NCBI RefSeq assembly: GCF_014839805.1
Contig: NC_051120.1
Location: 2,294,001 to 2,358,000, forward strand
Direction of reading: 5' to 3'
Length of the DNA: 64,000 nucleotides
Source: Manduca sexta
Taxonomy: Eukaryota; Arthropoda; Insecta; Lepidoptera; Sphingidae
A model generated the notes under the pieces. It ran no database searches and was not told the origin of the DNA. It saw only the letters and a program-made list of their open reading frames with translations. Below, in pieces: positions 1 to 9,895 of the stretch. The stretch's first letter is position 1; every line of letters begins with the position of its first letter. Both the position numbers and the translations under genes were made by a program.

Positions 1-60
1 TTTATTTAAACGCCCATATTTCTATATCTTAATAAAATTTGCGTAGATTGGTATTCTGTA

Positions 61-112
61 TGCCAATTTATATTGTCTTTAACGTGACGTGGTGCTTTAC
101 GTGTTTTGTCAC
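61..112. repeat. Fragment of an inverted-repeat element
   Basis: This stretch closely resembles 603-660 in the same orientation; both contain AACGTGACGTGG followed by a CpG-rich run. It is probably the left remnant of an element split by the S4 insertion at 113-418. Confidence 0.4.
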
Positions 113-418
113 GCGCTTTTTTTATTTCTTTCTATGACGGACGAGCTTGCCGTTCGCCTGACGGTAAGCGATACGACCGCTTATAAATATTAGAAATACC
201 ATCCAATACCTTGAGTAATATAATATTGTCTAGTATTCCACTGCGCACGCCATCCTGAGACATAAAATTTTAAGTCTTATTATGTCCAATAGTTACACTG
301 GCTACAATGTCCTTCAAACCGGAACACAACAGTGACTACACTCTGTTGCTTGGTGGCAGAAATAGATATTGCGGTGGTACCTACTCAAGAAGATTCTCAC
401 ATATGAGAGACCTACCAC
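113..418 (-). repeat. S4 copy (CR1-like LINE 3' end)
   Basis: On the minus strand the S4 family starts near CTGGTGGTAGGTCTCTCATA and ends with CAAAGCAATAAA plus A residues, as a polyadenylated non-LTR retrotransposon would. It recurs at least eleven times in this window. The overall layout resembles 3' ends of CR1/Zenon-type LINEs of Lepidoptera, from memory of that family. An 80-codon ORF crossing this copy is not a gene. Confidence 0.65.
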
Positions 419-690
419 CAGGGGCCTTATTCTCTATCCCGCACGTTATTTTGACAGTGCGTAACAAGCACGGAACACAACGCGTCATGTTTAGGACTAT
501 AGAAATTTGGCTTACAGAATACCATTCCACGCACATTTCTCGAAGATAACATGACACGGCCGCGTTACGCGTTTACACTACCATACAGAATAAGGGCCCT
601 GAACATGTCAATTTGTATTGTCTTAAACGTGACGTGGCGCGTTACGTATTTGTTACGCACTGTCAAAATAGTGTAGTGTAGGGAATAAGT
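419..690. repeat. Nested inverted-repeat (MITE-like) element
   Basis: The left end CAGGGGCCTTATTCT at 419 is matched in reverse complement by CAGAATAAGGGCCCTG at 586-601. A longer, weaker inverted match pairs TTTTGACAGTGCGTAACAA near 452 with the segment ending near 675. The layout suggests a small non-autonomous DNA transposon inside or beside a related one. No protein is encoded. Confidence 0.45.
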
Positions 691-1793
691 CCTCTCTCGG
701 AAACGTTCCTTAAGTCGAAACGCTTTCGTAGTTGAGATGATTTACACCTTTATTAAGTTATTAAACGCAACTAGTTTTGCATTGATGTAGTGCTGTCGGT
801 ATCTAAGATGGCGAAGTTTCATGGCCCAAGATTATTTTAAGAAAAACAATGTACGTAATATTAATTTATAATTCTATATCAAAGTAGCTATTTATAATAT
901 ATGAAGAGAAATAGTAAATTCGTTTTTGATATACTATGTGAGTGTATACTTGCTGTTAATAAATATAGCAATTAGATAATATATGTGGTGTAGTAGTGTT
1001 ATTTAAATAAATAAATACACAAAGTATCATATTTTTGCATATCCGAATAAATTACGAAAATTCAAATATGGCGAACTTGTTGAAGTATTATGTAAATAAA
1101 AAACCGACAGACAGTGACAAACGTCTGCGCAGGCGTTTCGTTTAAAAACACTTAGATAAGATATTCTTTTTTTTATATTTACCAAAATATAAAATACTTT
1201 TTGGATGGGATGCGTCTCTCAATATTTGAAAGCCAGCCAGTATTAAATAATAAACAAAAAATAAATAATTCATAATTTAAAAAATATTAATTTGAAAATC
1301 GAACACAAACAACTTCGATTTTTTTCAAACAGAACTCGACTTTCCATCTTTGACATACAGACGTACCTTGCATACAAATGGTACAAAAAGTTATAATAAA
1401 TCATTAGTCCACGTTGGCACATAACCGGCGGCCAAGCATTATTTAACATTAGCTCATGTACATGTCATAATGTCTCAGAATATGGAATTATTTATGGCTT
1501 ATGCTTCCAAGAGAAGTTGGCGTGTAGTTGTTCTTATTGTAATTTATATAATTATTGAAATGTCCGAAAATATATAATAACATGACCGATGTGACGTAGT
1601 AAATCATGTTTCAATTTCCTTCTGTGTTGAATAGCTTGTAGAGATTTGCGGATCAATTAATGATTTACCCATTCGCATATTTTAAATACTTCTAAAAACA
1701 AAATAATAAAACTGAAACATCGAAGTCGTGATAATTATACTTTACATAAATAAGTAATTTATGTTTCTTTAATACCTTCTAACACACACTACA
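691..1793. other. AT-rich intergenic DNA, nothing recognised
   Basis: No convincing coding stretch, RNA gene or well-preserved repeat was seen. Long A/T runs dominate. Confidence 0.4.
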
Positions 1794-1858
1794 GCTAGCC
1801 AGTGTAACTACTGGACATAATAAGACTTAACATCTCACGTCTCAGGATTGCGAGTAGG
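1794..1858 (+). repeat. S4 fragment
   Basis: A short plus-oriented piece of S4, recognised from CCAGTGTAACTACTGGACAT and the downstream TAAGACTTAACATCTCACG. Confidence 0.5.
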
Positions 1859-2356
1859 GTTGCCACCTTTTTTTTAGCAAATAAAGTACATCGGTAAATT
1901 GAATGTAGAAAAAAAAGTACACGGTGTCAAAATAAAGTACAAATGATTTCTTCTTTATTATTCTGCTTATAAATATATATTATATTTGGGAACTTTTAAC
2001 AAATAAAATTAATATTTCAAATTTAAATACGATTTTTTTCGTCTCGTAATTTAATATTCTACATCACAAAATTTAAAATTTCTCTGTGAATGCTGACGTA
2101 GAAGGAATCCACAATAAAAATGAATTTAATGCATACAATTAAATAAAATATACCATCAGGCTTATCAAATACTTGCTGCCATTTTTGTACTATTAATTAC
2201 AGCTGTTTTACGCAAAAATTCTTACGAACAGCCCTAGAGGAATCATATCATGGTAAATAAAGTATTTTCGCGTACTTTATTGTTCTCATAAAGTATAGAG
2301 TACAATTACCCGAAATAACGTACAATACTTTATTATAAAGTACGGGTGGCTCTTTT
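1857..2356. repeat. Candidate DNA element with AGGGTTGCCACC end
   Basis: The left end AGGGTTGCCACC is roughly mirrored by GGGTGGCTCTTT near 2344-2356. The interior carries repeated AAAGTAC/GTACTTT motifs in both halves. The ends are imperfect and no target-site duplication was found, so the call is tentative. Confidence 0.35.
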
Positions 2357-2394
2357 TGTTGATAAACCAATTATTGACACAGTATTATATATTA

Positions 2395-2690
2395 ACAGTA
2401 TTATAATATACGACCCTCTGCTGAGCACAGGCCTCCTTTTCTACTAAAAGTGTTTAGTTCTTAGTCTACCAAACTGGCCTAGGACGGTTTGGTAGACTTC
2501 ACATGCCTTTTAAATTCTTATGTAGAATTCTCAGGTAGGTTTCCTTAAAAATGTTTCTTCACCATCCAAAAAAAACATAATTATTAAATAATACACAAGT
2601 AACGAAAGTTAGAGGTATATGCTGTGGGTTTTGAACCTCTGGATCTTTGTCTCAGCAGCCCGTTCCATAATCAATACCTTTTTGCACACA
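2395..2690 (-). repeat. Degenerate S3 SINE
   Basis: Matches the S3 family (see 5362-5681) in the order 'CTGCTGAGCACAGGCCTCC', 'GGTAGACTTCACA', 'GTTTCCTTAAAAATGTTT' and a decayed tRNA-like end. Many substitutions mark it as old. Confidence 0.5.
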
Positions 2691-3030
2691 CAATTATTTT
2701 ACTTAAAGAACAAGATCAATTACCTAGACATTTTATAAAAAACCTATCATTCCAACTTCACCCGCCACATGCGACTATTTACCAACTTTCATGAAAGTAA
2801 GTGCGCTCTATAATTAAACGCATTGCTGCACTCACATTGTTTATGTAGGATATTAAGACGTGTGTAATTGTGGATCGATCGACAATGATGCATGGAACTG
2901 GTGAAAATGGATTGGAATGTTTGGTAAATTGGTTTTGGAATTTTTTATGTGGCAAATCCCACTGCGATTGTAAGTGGAGTATCCAATGGAATGTCGACTG
3001 ACGAGAAATGATTATACCTCGGCTGTTTAT
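2691..3030. other. Intergenic, nothing recognised
   Basis: No supported gene or clear repeat apart from a short S6-like GTCGACTGACGAGAAATGAT motif near 2993. Confidence 0.3.
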
Positions 3031-3212
3031 ATGGAAATAGTTTAAGATTCTGGGAAGGATAAAGACTACTTTGGAAATAGTTTGAGACCGTTGGAAGGAT
3101 AAAGGCTACTTTCAATCCCGGGAAAATATATAGCTAGACTTTTATCCCGGAAAACTCTTTCACACGGGTGAAGTCACGAGCAAAAGGTAGTATATATAAA
3201 TGTATACAGGCA
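3031..3212 (+). repeat. Decayed Helitron-like 3' region
   Basis: Resembles the 3' part of the element at 37614-38128: 'TTTGAGA..TGGGAAGGATA', 'CCCGGGAAAATATATAGC', 'TTTTATCCCGGAAAACT', then a GC-rich end. A unit of about 41 bp (ATGGAAATAGTTT... ACTACTT) is duplicated in tandem at 3031-3111. Confidence 0.4.
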
Positions 3213-3618
3213 GACTTTGAAGCTGTAGATAACTTGCACTTCAATTTTTTCTCATGACGTATATACTGTCCCATGATGTGATATTGAGGAAGCCTATCGC
3301 AATATCGGGTACAAATTTTAGACTCCAAGTAACCGACGGTAGGAAACGGCTTGGCTATACCTCTGGCATTGCTTTAGTCCATTGATTCACAAAGTGGTCT
3401 AGATGGATCTCCAGAAGTGGACGGGAGACTTGATTAGAGTCTACGTTGGCATGACTAAAAAATGGAGATCCAGAATTGGTAAACGTGGTTCCATGAAAAT
3501 TTATCTGGTTTGTTAGTAAAGTACTAAAATGTTAGCTTGACCACCTATTAACGTAGGCAGATAATATTGATAGGGGTCGGAAGAGGCACGGTGAACTCAA
3601 CATAACCTCAAATGCTGG

Positions 3619-4062
3619 CTGGGCGGTAGTTTTTTTTTTTTTTGAGGTCTGCCGTGGTTATCAACAGGGGTACCTTACGAACGGTGTACAAGCGCTACCC
3701 GGCTTAGCAACCACGGCAGTCCCTGTGAAGATTTGGTAGGCCCTACCGTTATCACTGAGGGTGCCAGCGAACGGTACGCTGGCGACCCACAGTTATCCGG
3801 TCACAGGGCCTGGGAGGAAGAAAGGAGAGGATAGAGGGAAAGAAGAAGAGATAGGAAAAAGAGCCCTTTCAGGATAGTTGGAAGGAAGAGGGTGGGGAAA
3901 TGTTTGCGAACCCTTATAAGCTTCAATGTGTATTTAGCAACCATGAGGTATACACACTGAACTGTGCGCTTAGAATCGCGGCAAATGTGCCTCCATGCAT
4001 GGGCGTGAATTTGGTGGAGACTAAGCGCACAAAAATTGCGTCTAGAGGAAACTGGGCGGTAG
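3619..4062 (-). mobile_element. Poly(A) retroelement insertion with 11-bp TSD
   Basis: The direct repeat CTGGGCGGTAG occurs at 3619-3629 and 4052-4062. Immediately inside the first copy is a run of 14 T, that is, a poly(A) tail on the minus strand. The last ~100 bases before the tail form an 11-bp perfect stem, CTGCCGTGGTT with AACCACGGCAG. This is the signature of target-primed insertion of a 5'-truncated non-LTR element or retrocopy. It is GC-richer than its surroundings, with a pyrimidine-rich stretch on the minus strand. The family was not identified. A 132-codon minus ORF across it is judged fortuitous. Confidence 0.7.
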
Positions 4063-4199
4063 GTATAATGCACTTTCTCTATGAAACCTAAAAATAGGTC
4101 CACCGAAACCAGCAAATTTTGAAAGGGGTTTATGAGGAACAAATTTGGCAACTCTGCCCATTGGCGGTAGATGCTTACCACCAGACGGACGGCTAGCAC

Positions 4200-4683
4200 G
4201 CTTGCCTACTTAGGCAATAAAAAAAATTGTATGAAAATGATTGTAAATGCTATCAATAAACTATAACCTGAGGCAGTTTATGTGTAGTCTATATAACTTA
4301 GATAACATTATCTATTAATAATTCATTTGACATAATAATTAAGGTCTAACGCCTCGAGGTAATAAGTGTGTTGTCTCCAATTAACCACAAATAACAGAGG
4401 GTGGTAAATACAAGCATTTATACAGTATAAAACTTTGTGGGACTTAAAATAGCGTATGTTCTCAGAGGATTGCACTACTATTGATTTCAACAGAATTTGT
4501 CGAAAATATAAATAATGTGATGTAGAAATAAATCTATTTTACGGATTTTATCGAATTTTTATATTAGGTATAGTTTTCTTCCGAGGTTTTGAAGACTGCA
4601 GCCTACGTGGTCACGGGTCGTGCTGAGGTGTTGTTCATCCGTAAAGTCAAAGTGCAAAACCTTCGAAACGTGGGAAAAAATTA
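4200..4683. other. Intergenic with S5 element start
   Basis: 4200-4550 is AT-rich with nothing recognised. From about 4555 an S5 element begins ('TTCGAAACGTGGGAAAAAA'); it is interrupted by the SINE at 4684-4942 and continues at 4954. Confidence 0.35.
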
Positions 4684-4942
4684 CATACATAACATAACAT
4701 CACGCATTTATCCCCGAAGGGGTATGCAGAGGCGCAACTAGGGCACCCACTTCTCGCCAAGTATGTTCCGTCCCATGACGTGATAGGGGGCGAGCCTATC
4801 GCCATATCGGGCACAAATTTCAGACTCCGGGCTGATACTGAGCAGAAAAACCCAAATATCACTTTGCCCGACCCGGGATTCGAACCCAGGACCTCAGAGC
4901 GCTATTGTACCGGACATGCAATACAACTACGGCACCGAGGTA
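4684..4942 (-). mobile_element. S1 SINE with 11-bp TSD
   Basis: A tRNA-derived SINE. On the minus strand it starts CCTCGGTGCCGTAGTTGTAT (A-box region), carries the B box GGTTCGAATCC, and ends in an ATGTTATGTATG tail. Flanks GGAAAAAATTA at 4673-4683 and 4943-4953 form an 11-bp target-site duplication. It is inserted within an S5 element. ORFs in it are SINE shadows. Confidence 0.8.
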
Positions 4943-4953
4943 GGAAAAAATTA

Positions 4954-5300
4954 TAATATATAAAATCCGCAAATAGTTTTATTTTAATGTCTAGCATTCG
5001 CGTAAACATAAGAAATCAATAAATTTATATATTTCGTAATAATGTTTTTTTTCCGAAATATTTATAATCACATTATTCACTGAAATCTTACTTAGAACAC
5101 AAAAATTACATCTTTTAGTTTGATGACGAGACGATTTCGCCTGATGTGAAGTGATACGACCGCCCATAAACAGTAGCAACACCATACAAACCTTCAGCTA
5201 CTAACTTAAGGACAGGAACGCGATACACTTACGTGGACCACTATGGTGGGTTTTTACACCTTGTGTATAGTGGTCGCTATCCTACCAGCAGCTAAATTAT
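4954..5300. repeat. S5/S6 composite repeat
   Basis: The S5 interior ('AATGTCTAGCATTCGCG', 'AAACATAAGAAATCA') is followed by a short S4-like stretch near 5125-5190 and S6 sequence ('ACGTGGACCACTATGGTGGG', 'GTGGTCGCTATCC'). All three recur elsewhere in the window. Confidence 0.5.
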
Positions 5301-5361
5301 TTTTCTTACGTACCTGAGTTATTAGAACGCAAACTTTTTGTCAACAATAATTGTGGACTAA

Positions 5362-5681
5362 TAATATCAGCCCTGTATTATATACTTGCCCACTGCTGAG
5401 CACGGGCCTCCTCTACTACTGAGAGGGATTAGGCCTCAGTCCACCACGCTGGCCTAGTGCGAATTGGTAGACTTCACACACCTTCGAAATTCCTATAGAG
5501 AACTTCTCGGATGTGCAGGTTTCCTCACGATGTTTTCCTTCACCGTTAAAGCGAACGATAAATTCACAAAGAATACACACATGATTTTTAGAAAAGTCAG
5601 AGGTGTGTGCCCTTGAGATTTGAACCTGCGGACATTCGTCTTGGCAGACCGTTCCACACCCAACTAGGCTATCGCCGCTTT
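5362..5681 (-). mobile_element. S3 SINE with 11-bp TSD
   Basis: Full-length S3. On the minus strand it begins GCGGCGATAGCCTAGTTGGG (tRNA-like A box), has the B box GGTTCAAATC, a conserved body (GGTGAAGGAAAACATCGTGA, CCGTGCTCAGCAGTGGG), and ends CAGGGCTGATATTAT. The flanking TTGTGGACTAA at 5351-5361 and 5682-5692 is the target-site duplication. A 78-codon plus ORF across it is not a gene. Confidence 0.8.
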
Positions 5682-5692
5682 TTGTGGACTAA

Positions 5693-6217
5693 ATTAATTG
5701 AATTAAATTTTATAGAGACAGAATCATTGATTGCGTATTCGCGACCTTACATCATAAGAGATTCCCAGCACGCAGCAAACACCTGCGTCTGCGCAATTAC
5801 CTACATCTTAATTGTAACAATTTCTGCAGGATCTAGAAATTAAGTATTTTGTCTATAAAAATGTAAGACTTTCTTATTATATGTTTGAAATACGCTTTAG
5901 GCGGTTTCAGCTGGACTGATTTGACCAGGTACCTATGACTCAAGAATTGACTAGACTGCTCTCAGAACCTCTGTACAGGTCCAAATGTAAAGTTAAGCAA
6001 AATTGCATGTGGAAGCTTGTAATTGGCATATAGTTATTTAAGTTACAACTTATTTTGTAAAATTAGCCGTAAGCTCCCCGAATACCCCAAAATAAAATAA
6101 AAAATTTTAGTAAGTGAGTATTTTCGCATACTTTATACAGTCACTTTTTCCAAGGGATCGAACCAGTAACACAATACGACAAATCCAAAATTCAAACATA
6201 TCACGAAAGCTGCAAAG
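5693..6217. other. Intergenic, nothing recognised
   Basis: No supported gene or clear repeat; moderately AT-rich. Confidence 0.3.
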
Positions 6218-6395
6218 TCTTCCAAACGTCGGGAAAAAATGATAATATAAAAAACCGTGATAAAATCCGTAAAATAGTTTTAATTCAATGTCTAACATTC
6301 GCGTACACATAAGAAATCATTATTTAAATATAACAGCATTTTAACCGACTTAAAGAAGGAGGAGGTTATCAATTCCACGTATATTTTTTTACTAA
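6218..6395. repeat. S5 copy and adjacent GGAGGAGG repeat
   Basis: 6218-6330 carries 'CAAACGTCGGGAAAAAATGA', 'GATAAAATCCGTAAAATAG' and 'TCTAACATTCGCGTAC' of S5. At 6345 a second dispersed repeat follows (ACCGACTTAAAGAAGGAGG, AGGTTATCAATT), also present at 23660-23790. Confidence 0.55.
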
Positions 6396-7377
6396 AGTCA
6401 ATAGAACCAGTAGCACCTTGCTTCAAAACAAACTATTGAAATGAAAAATCTTCATAAAACTCATTAACTTTCTAAAAAACTGATAGCGTTGTAAACATTA
6501 TTTATCGTTATCTATTACTTCATTAGCGATAAATGCATATCAGTTCATATATTTGCTACGTACGTTTGCAATTTTGCACTTATTCGAGTTTATGTGGACA
6601 TTGTTACACTAGTGGTGGCTTGATAGAATAAAGAATGGTTTGATGTTTAGATAAATGAATTTTTGGTTCATTTATATGCAGTACCTTTTATTACTCTGAA
6701 AAATGTTTATTGAATTTAAATTAGAATTAGTTAAAAGAAATGTATGCAAGGAATGAATAAATTTAATTTAAAACGAATTCAAAATACTATTTTTATTTTT
6801 TTTAGCTTAAAAAATAGCAAGACAGTAAATTGTGATGATATAAAATTGCTAGTGGTCATATTGTGTACGAAATTCGACCGTCGTATTTGATATATTAATA
6901 CCACATATTACCAGTAAATTTTATTTTACTGCACTTTTCCATATGAACTCAAATCATACCAAACCTCACTCACACACTCATACACGCAATGTTTAAAAAA
7001 ACTACACATTTTTCTTCACATATTATATAGACAGTATATTTTATTTATAAATGTCACTCATACTTAATAAATAACTATAAAATATATCTTATTGATCGAA
7101 TGATTCAATCCATCATTAGTATAAAATCTACCCATTACAACCCTAATGCGTGTTAGTTGAAATTTATAGGTAACTACAACACAATGGGTATTGGAAACAC
7201 CTTTAGTTGATTCAATGGATTCTTTAGATGGTTGTATATTTTATTGTCTACAAACGCTGAACGACTTTAGAATACTAATCAGGAATTATGCTTTACTAAG
7301 TTTTGTTCGATCACTTACTTGTGTGATGAGTTAGTTTTATTAGGAGCCAGAAATCCCAAAATTTGTCACAACTAGCC
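6396..7377. other. AT-rich intergenic DNA, nothing recognised
   Basis: No coding potential or recognisable repeat was found. Confidence 0.35.
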
Positions 7378-7676
7378 TTTTTTTATTGCTTTGAATGACG
7401 AGATGAGCTTGTCGTTCGCCTGGTGGTAAGCGATACAACCGCCCATAAATAGTAAAAACACCATGAATTACAAAGTATTGTTTAGTATACCACTGCGCTC
7501 GGCATCCTGAGACATGAGATGTTAAGTCCTATTATGTCCAGTAATTACACTGGCTACAATGTCCTTCAAACTTGTACACAACAGTAACTACACACTGCTG
7601 CTTGGCGGCAGAAAAATACATTGCGGTGGTACCTACCCAGGCGGACTCTCACATATGAGAGACCTACCACCAGTAA
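7378..7676 (-). repeat. S4 copy (CR1-like LINE 3' end)
   Basis: Well-preserved minus-oriented S4, with TTTTATTGCTTTGAATGACG at the poly(A) end and GAGAGACCTACCACCAG at the other. Confidence 0.65.
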
Positions 7677-7870
7677 AAGCGTCTACTATGACTCAGTTTT
7701 CAAGTTCCGCCGATTAGTTTTACCACAATAAGTATCCGTAAATCTTAACGCACGAGTGACCATGTTTGACCATCACTGTATGTATTTAGTGCGCGAAGGC
7801 GGACGTACAACTCATTGTAGATCAATGGATTATACACCAAGACTTTCTACAATGAACGAACTCGTGTTTT

Positions 7871-7944
7871 AATAAGAGACGAGCAAACTACTCGCATGAT
7901 AACTAGTAATAAGAGACGAGCTAACTACTCGCATGGTAAGCAGC
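7871..7944. repeat. 37-bp tandem duplication
   Basis: Two units starting AATAAGAGACGAGC (7871-7907 and 7908-7944) differ at a few bases. Confidence 0.7.
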
Positions 7945-8059
7945 TAGATTATAATAGCCTCACCCGAACTTTGGGTTATACAGAAATGTGTGGGAAGATG
8001 TTATGCGCAGAACAGCGGTCATTCCGAAACTTAATTTTAAAGTATAAGTAATGCTCTGG

Positions 8060-8362
8060 TTAGTTCGTTGTGGAACGGACTGCCGAGACGAATGTCCGCA
8101 GGTTCAAATACAAAAGTTACACACCTGTGACTTTTCTAAAATTATGTGTGTATTTTGTGAGTTTTAGCTTGCTTTAACGGTGAAGGAAAACATCGTGAGG
8201 AAACCTGCATAACTGAGAAGTTCTCTATGGGAATTTTGAGGGTGTGTGAAGTCTACCAATCCGCACTAGGCCAACGTGGTGGACTAAGGTCTAATCCCTC
8301 CGCAGTAGAGGAGGCCCGTGCGCAGCAATGGAACAGTATATAATAAATGACTGATATAGTAT
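8060..8362 (+). mobile_element. S3 SINE with 11-bp TSD
   Basis: A plus-oriented S3 copy lacking the first few bases of the tRNA-like head (starts TTAGTTCGTTGTGGAACGG). TAATGCTCTGG at 8049-8059 and 8363-8373 is the target-site duplication. Minus ORFs across it are shadows. Confidence 0.8.
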
Positions 8363-8615
8363 TAATGCTCTGGCTACAGTGCCATTCAGACTATAACAGT
8401 ACATGCAATGATTGGTGGTTGGAATATACATTGCGCCGATATCTCCAGACTCTAAGAGAGACCTAACGACAAGCAAACCTTGCAATTAATTTTCTGCTCA
8501 AAAACAATTGAATAAGTAATAATGCTTTTAAACCGTCACCACATTGTAGGTTTTTTGCATATGGGAACGGCAAAGTGAGTTCACTGCACCTGATGGTAAG
8601 TAGGTCAAGATAGTA

Positions 8616-8889
8616 CATACATACATACATACATAACATCACGCATTTATCCCCGAAGGGGGGTATGCAGAGAAGCGCAACTAGGGCACCCACTTTTCGC
8701 CAAGTATGTTCCGTCCCATGATGTGACAGGGGGCGAGCCTGTCGCCATATCGGGCACAAATTCCAGACTCCGGGCTGATACTGAGCATAAAAACCCAAAT
8801 ATCACTTTGCCCGACCCGGGATTCGAACCCAGGACCTCAGAGCGCTATTGTACCGGACATGCAATACAACTTCGCCACCGAGGCAGTCT
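8616..8889 (-). mobile_element. S1 SINE with CATA-repeat tail
   Basis: A near-complete S1 on the minus strand, with B box GGTTCGAATCC. The 3' tail is a (TATG)n microsatellite, seen on plus as ACATACATACATACATA. AGATAGT flanks both ends as a short target duplication (8609-8615, 8890-8896). Confidence 0.8.
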
Positions 8890-8896
8890 AGATAGT

Positions 8897-9210
8897 GTTT
8901 GCAAACGAAGTATATTTTCAATTCCAATTATACGTCAAACGATATTTTTAGTATTAAACTGCAGTAGTACTGGCTGGTAGGCTTTTCTTCGTATAATGTT
9001 TTGTTTTTAATGAAATGTCAGTTTGTAAAAATGGTTTCCAGGTGAACAAACACAATATTATTTCCTCTTTACTTCAAATTCTACACTAACCATCTGTGTT
9101 TCGACTAATAAAATCACAAATAAAATCAGCCTTCCCACTTCACATGTAAAGAGCTTGAAATGATCTGCCCTATTGCCAATACTGACAGCTGACGAACTGT
9201 AATATATAAA
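8897..9210. other. Intergenic, nothing recognised
   Basis: No supported feature. Confidence 0.3.
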
Positions 9211-9255
9211 ATTGACTTTAGTCAATTATTGTTTTGACCTTTAGGTCAAAACAAT
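9211..9255. repeat. Two adjacent perfect palindromes
   Basis: ATTGACT-TT-AGTCAAT (9211-9226) is followed after one base by ATTGTTTTGACCT-TT-AGGTCAAAACAAT (9228-9255). Both have perfect arms around a TT centre and share a TTGAC...GTCAA core. Confidence 0.85.
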
Positions 9256-9573
9256 AAAAACACATTTTGTCATCGAAAAACAACCGTTTGGTTACTAATT
9301 TGTCTTAGATATTGATCTTAGAACACAAATAAGGATGAATTTACAGACAATGAACGTAATAAAAGGAATTAACAATACATTATGGTAGCAGAATAATATA
9401 TGTTAAACAGTTTTCATAATTGTCCGTATGACGACCTTTTGTTAACCTTTTTAATAATTTACCTTTCAAATCGAAGATGTTGAGGAAAGTTATTGCAGTG
9501 TTCTTAATTAACTCGAATAAATTAGTTGATTACAGAAAGTATACATATTCATTGGATATAAATTTTTGTACGC

Positions 9574-9870
9574 TGCTTCGGTGGTGTAGCTGTAATGCTT
9601 ACGCGGTATGAGTCTACCGGCTTGAAGTCCTAGTTTCGAATCTAGGGTCGGACCAAAAAGATGTATGACTGAGTTTTTCTATATTAAAAATTACTCAGTT
9701 GCAGCTCGGAGTCAGAAAATTGCCGTCGTTATACCACTGTGCCTCGAAAACCACAGAAAGCTGTTGATCCTGCGCCTGATTTCTCTCCGGTCATGACTAT
9801 GAGAGTGAAGTAACAGAGAGTGCACCTGTGTATTGCGCATACACTTGCGCACTATAATATCTCCCACGTG
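9574..9870 (+). repeat. S2 SINE, diverged
   Basis: A tRNA-derived SINE family distinct from S1 in its body. The head is GCTTCGGTGGTGTAGCTGT, the B-box region is AGTTTCGAATC, then CGGAGTCAG, CTGCGCCTGATTTCTCTCC and ACAGAGAGTGCACCTG. A better copy is at 17524-17796. Confidence 0.7.
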
Positions 9871-9895
9871 CGTGTCTGCTGGAAAACCTAATAAA

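Noticed and set aside
3801..4199. 132-codon minus-strand ORF
   Set aside because: It spans the poly(A) retroelement and its downstream flank, crossing the target-site duplication; it cannot be one gene.
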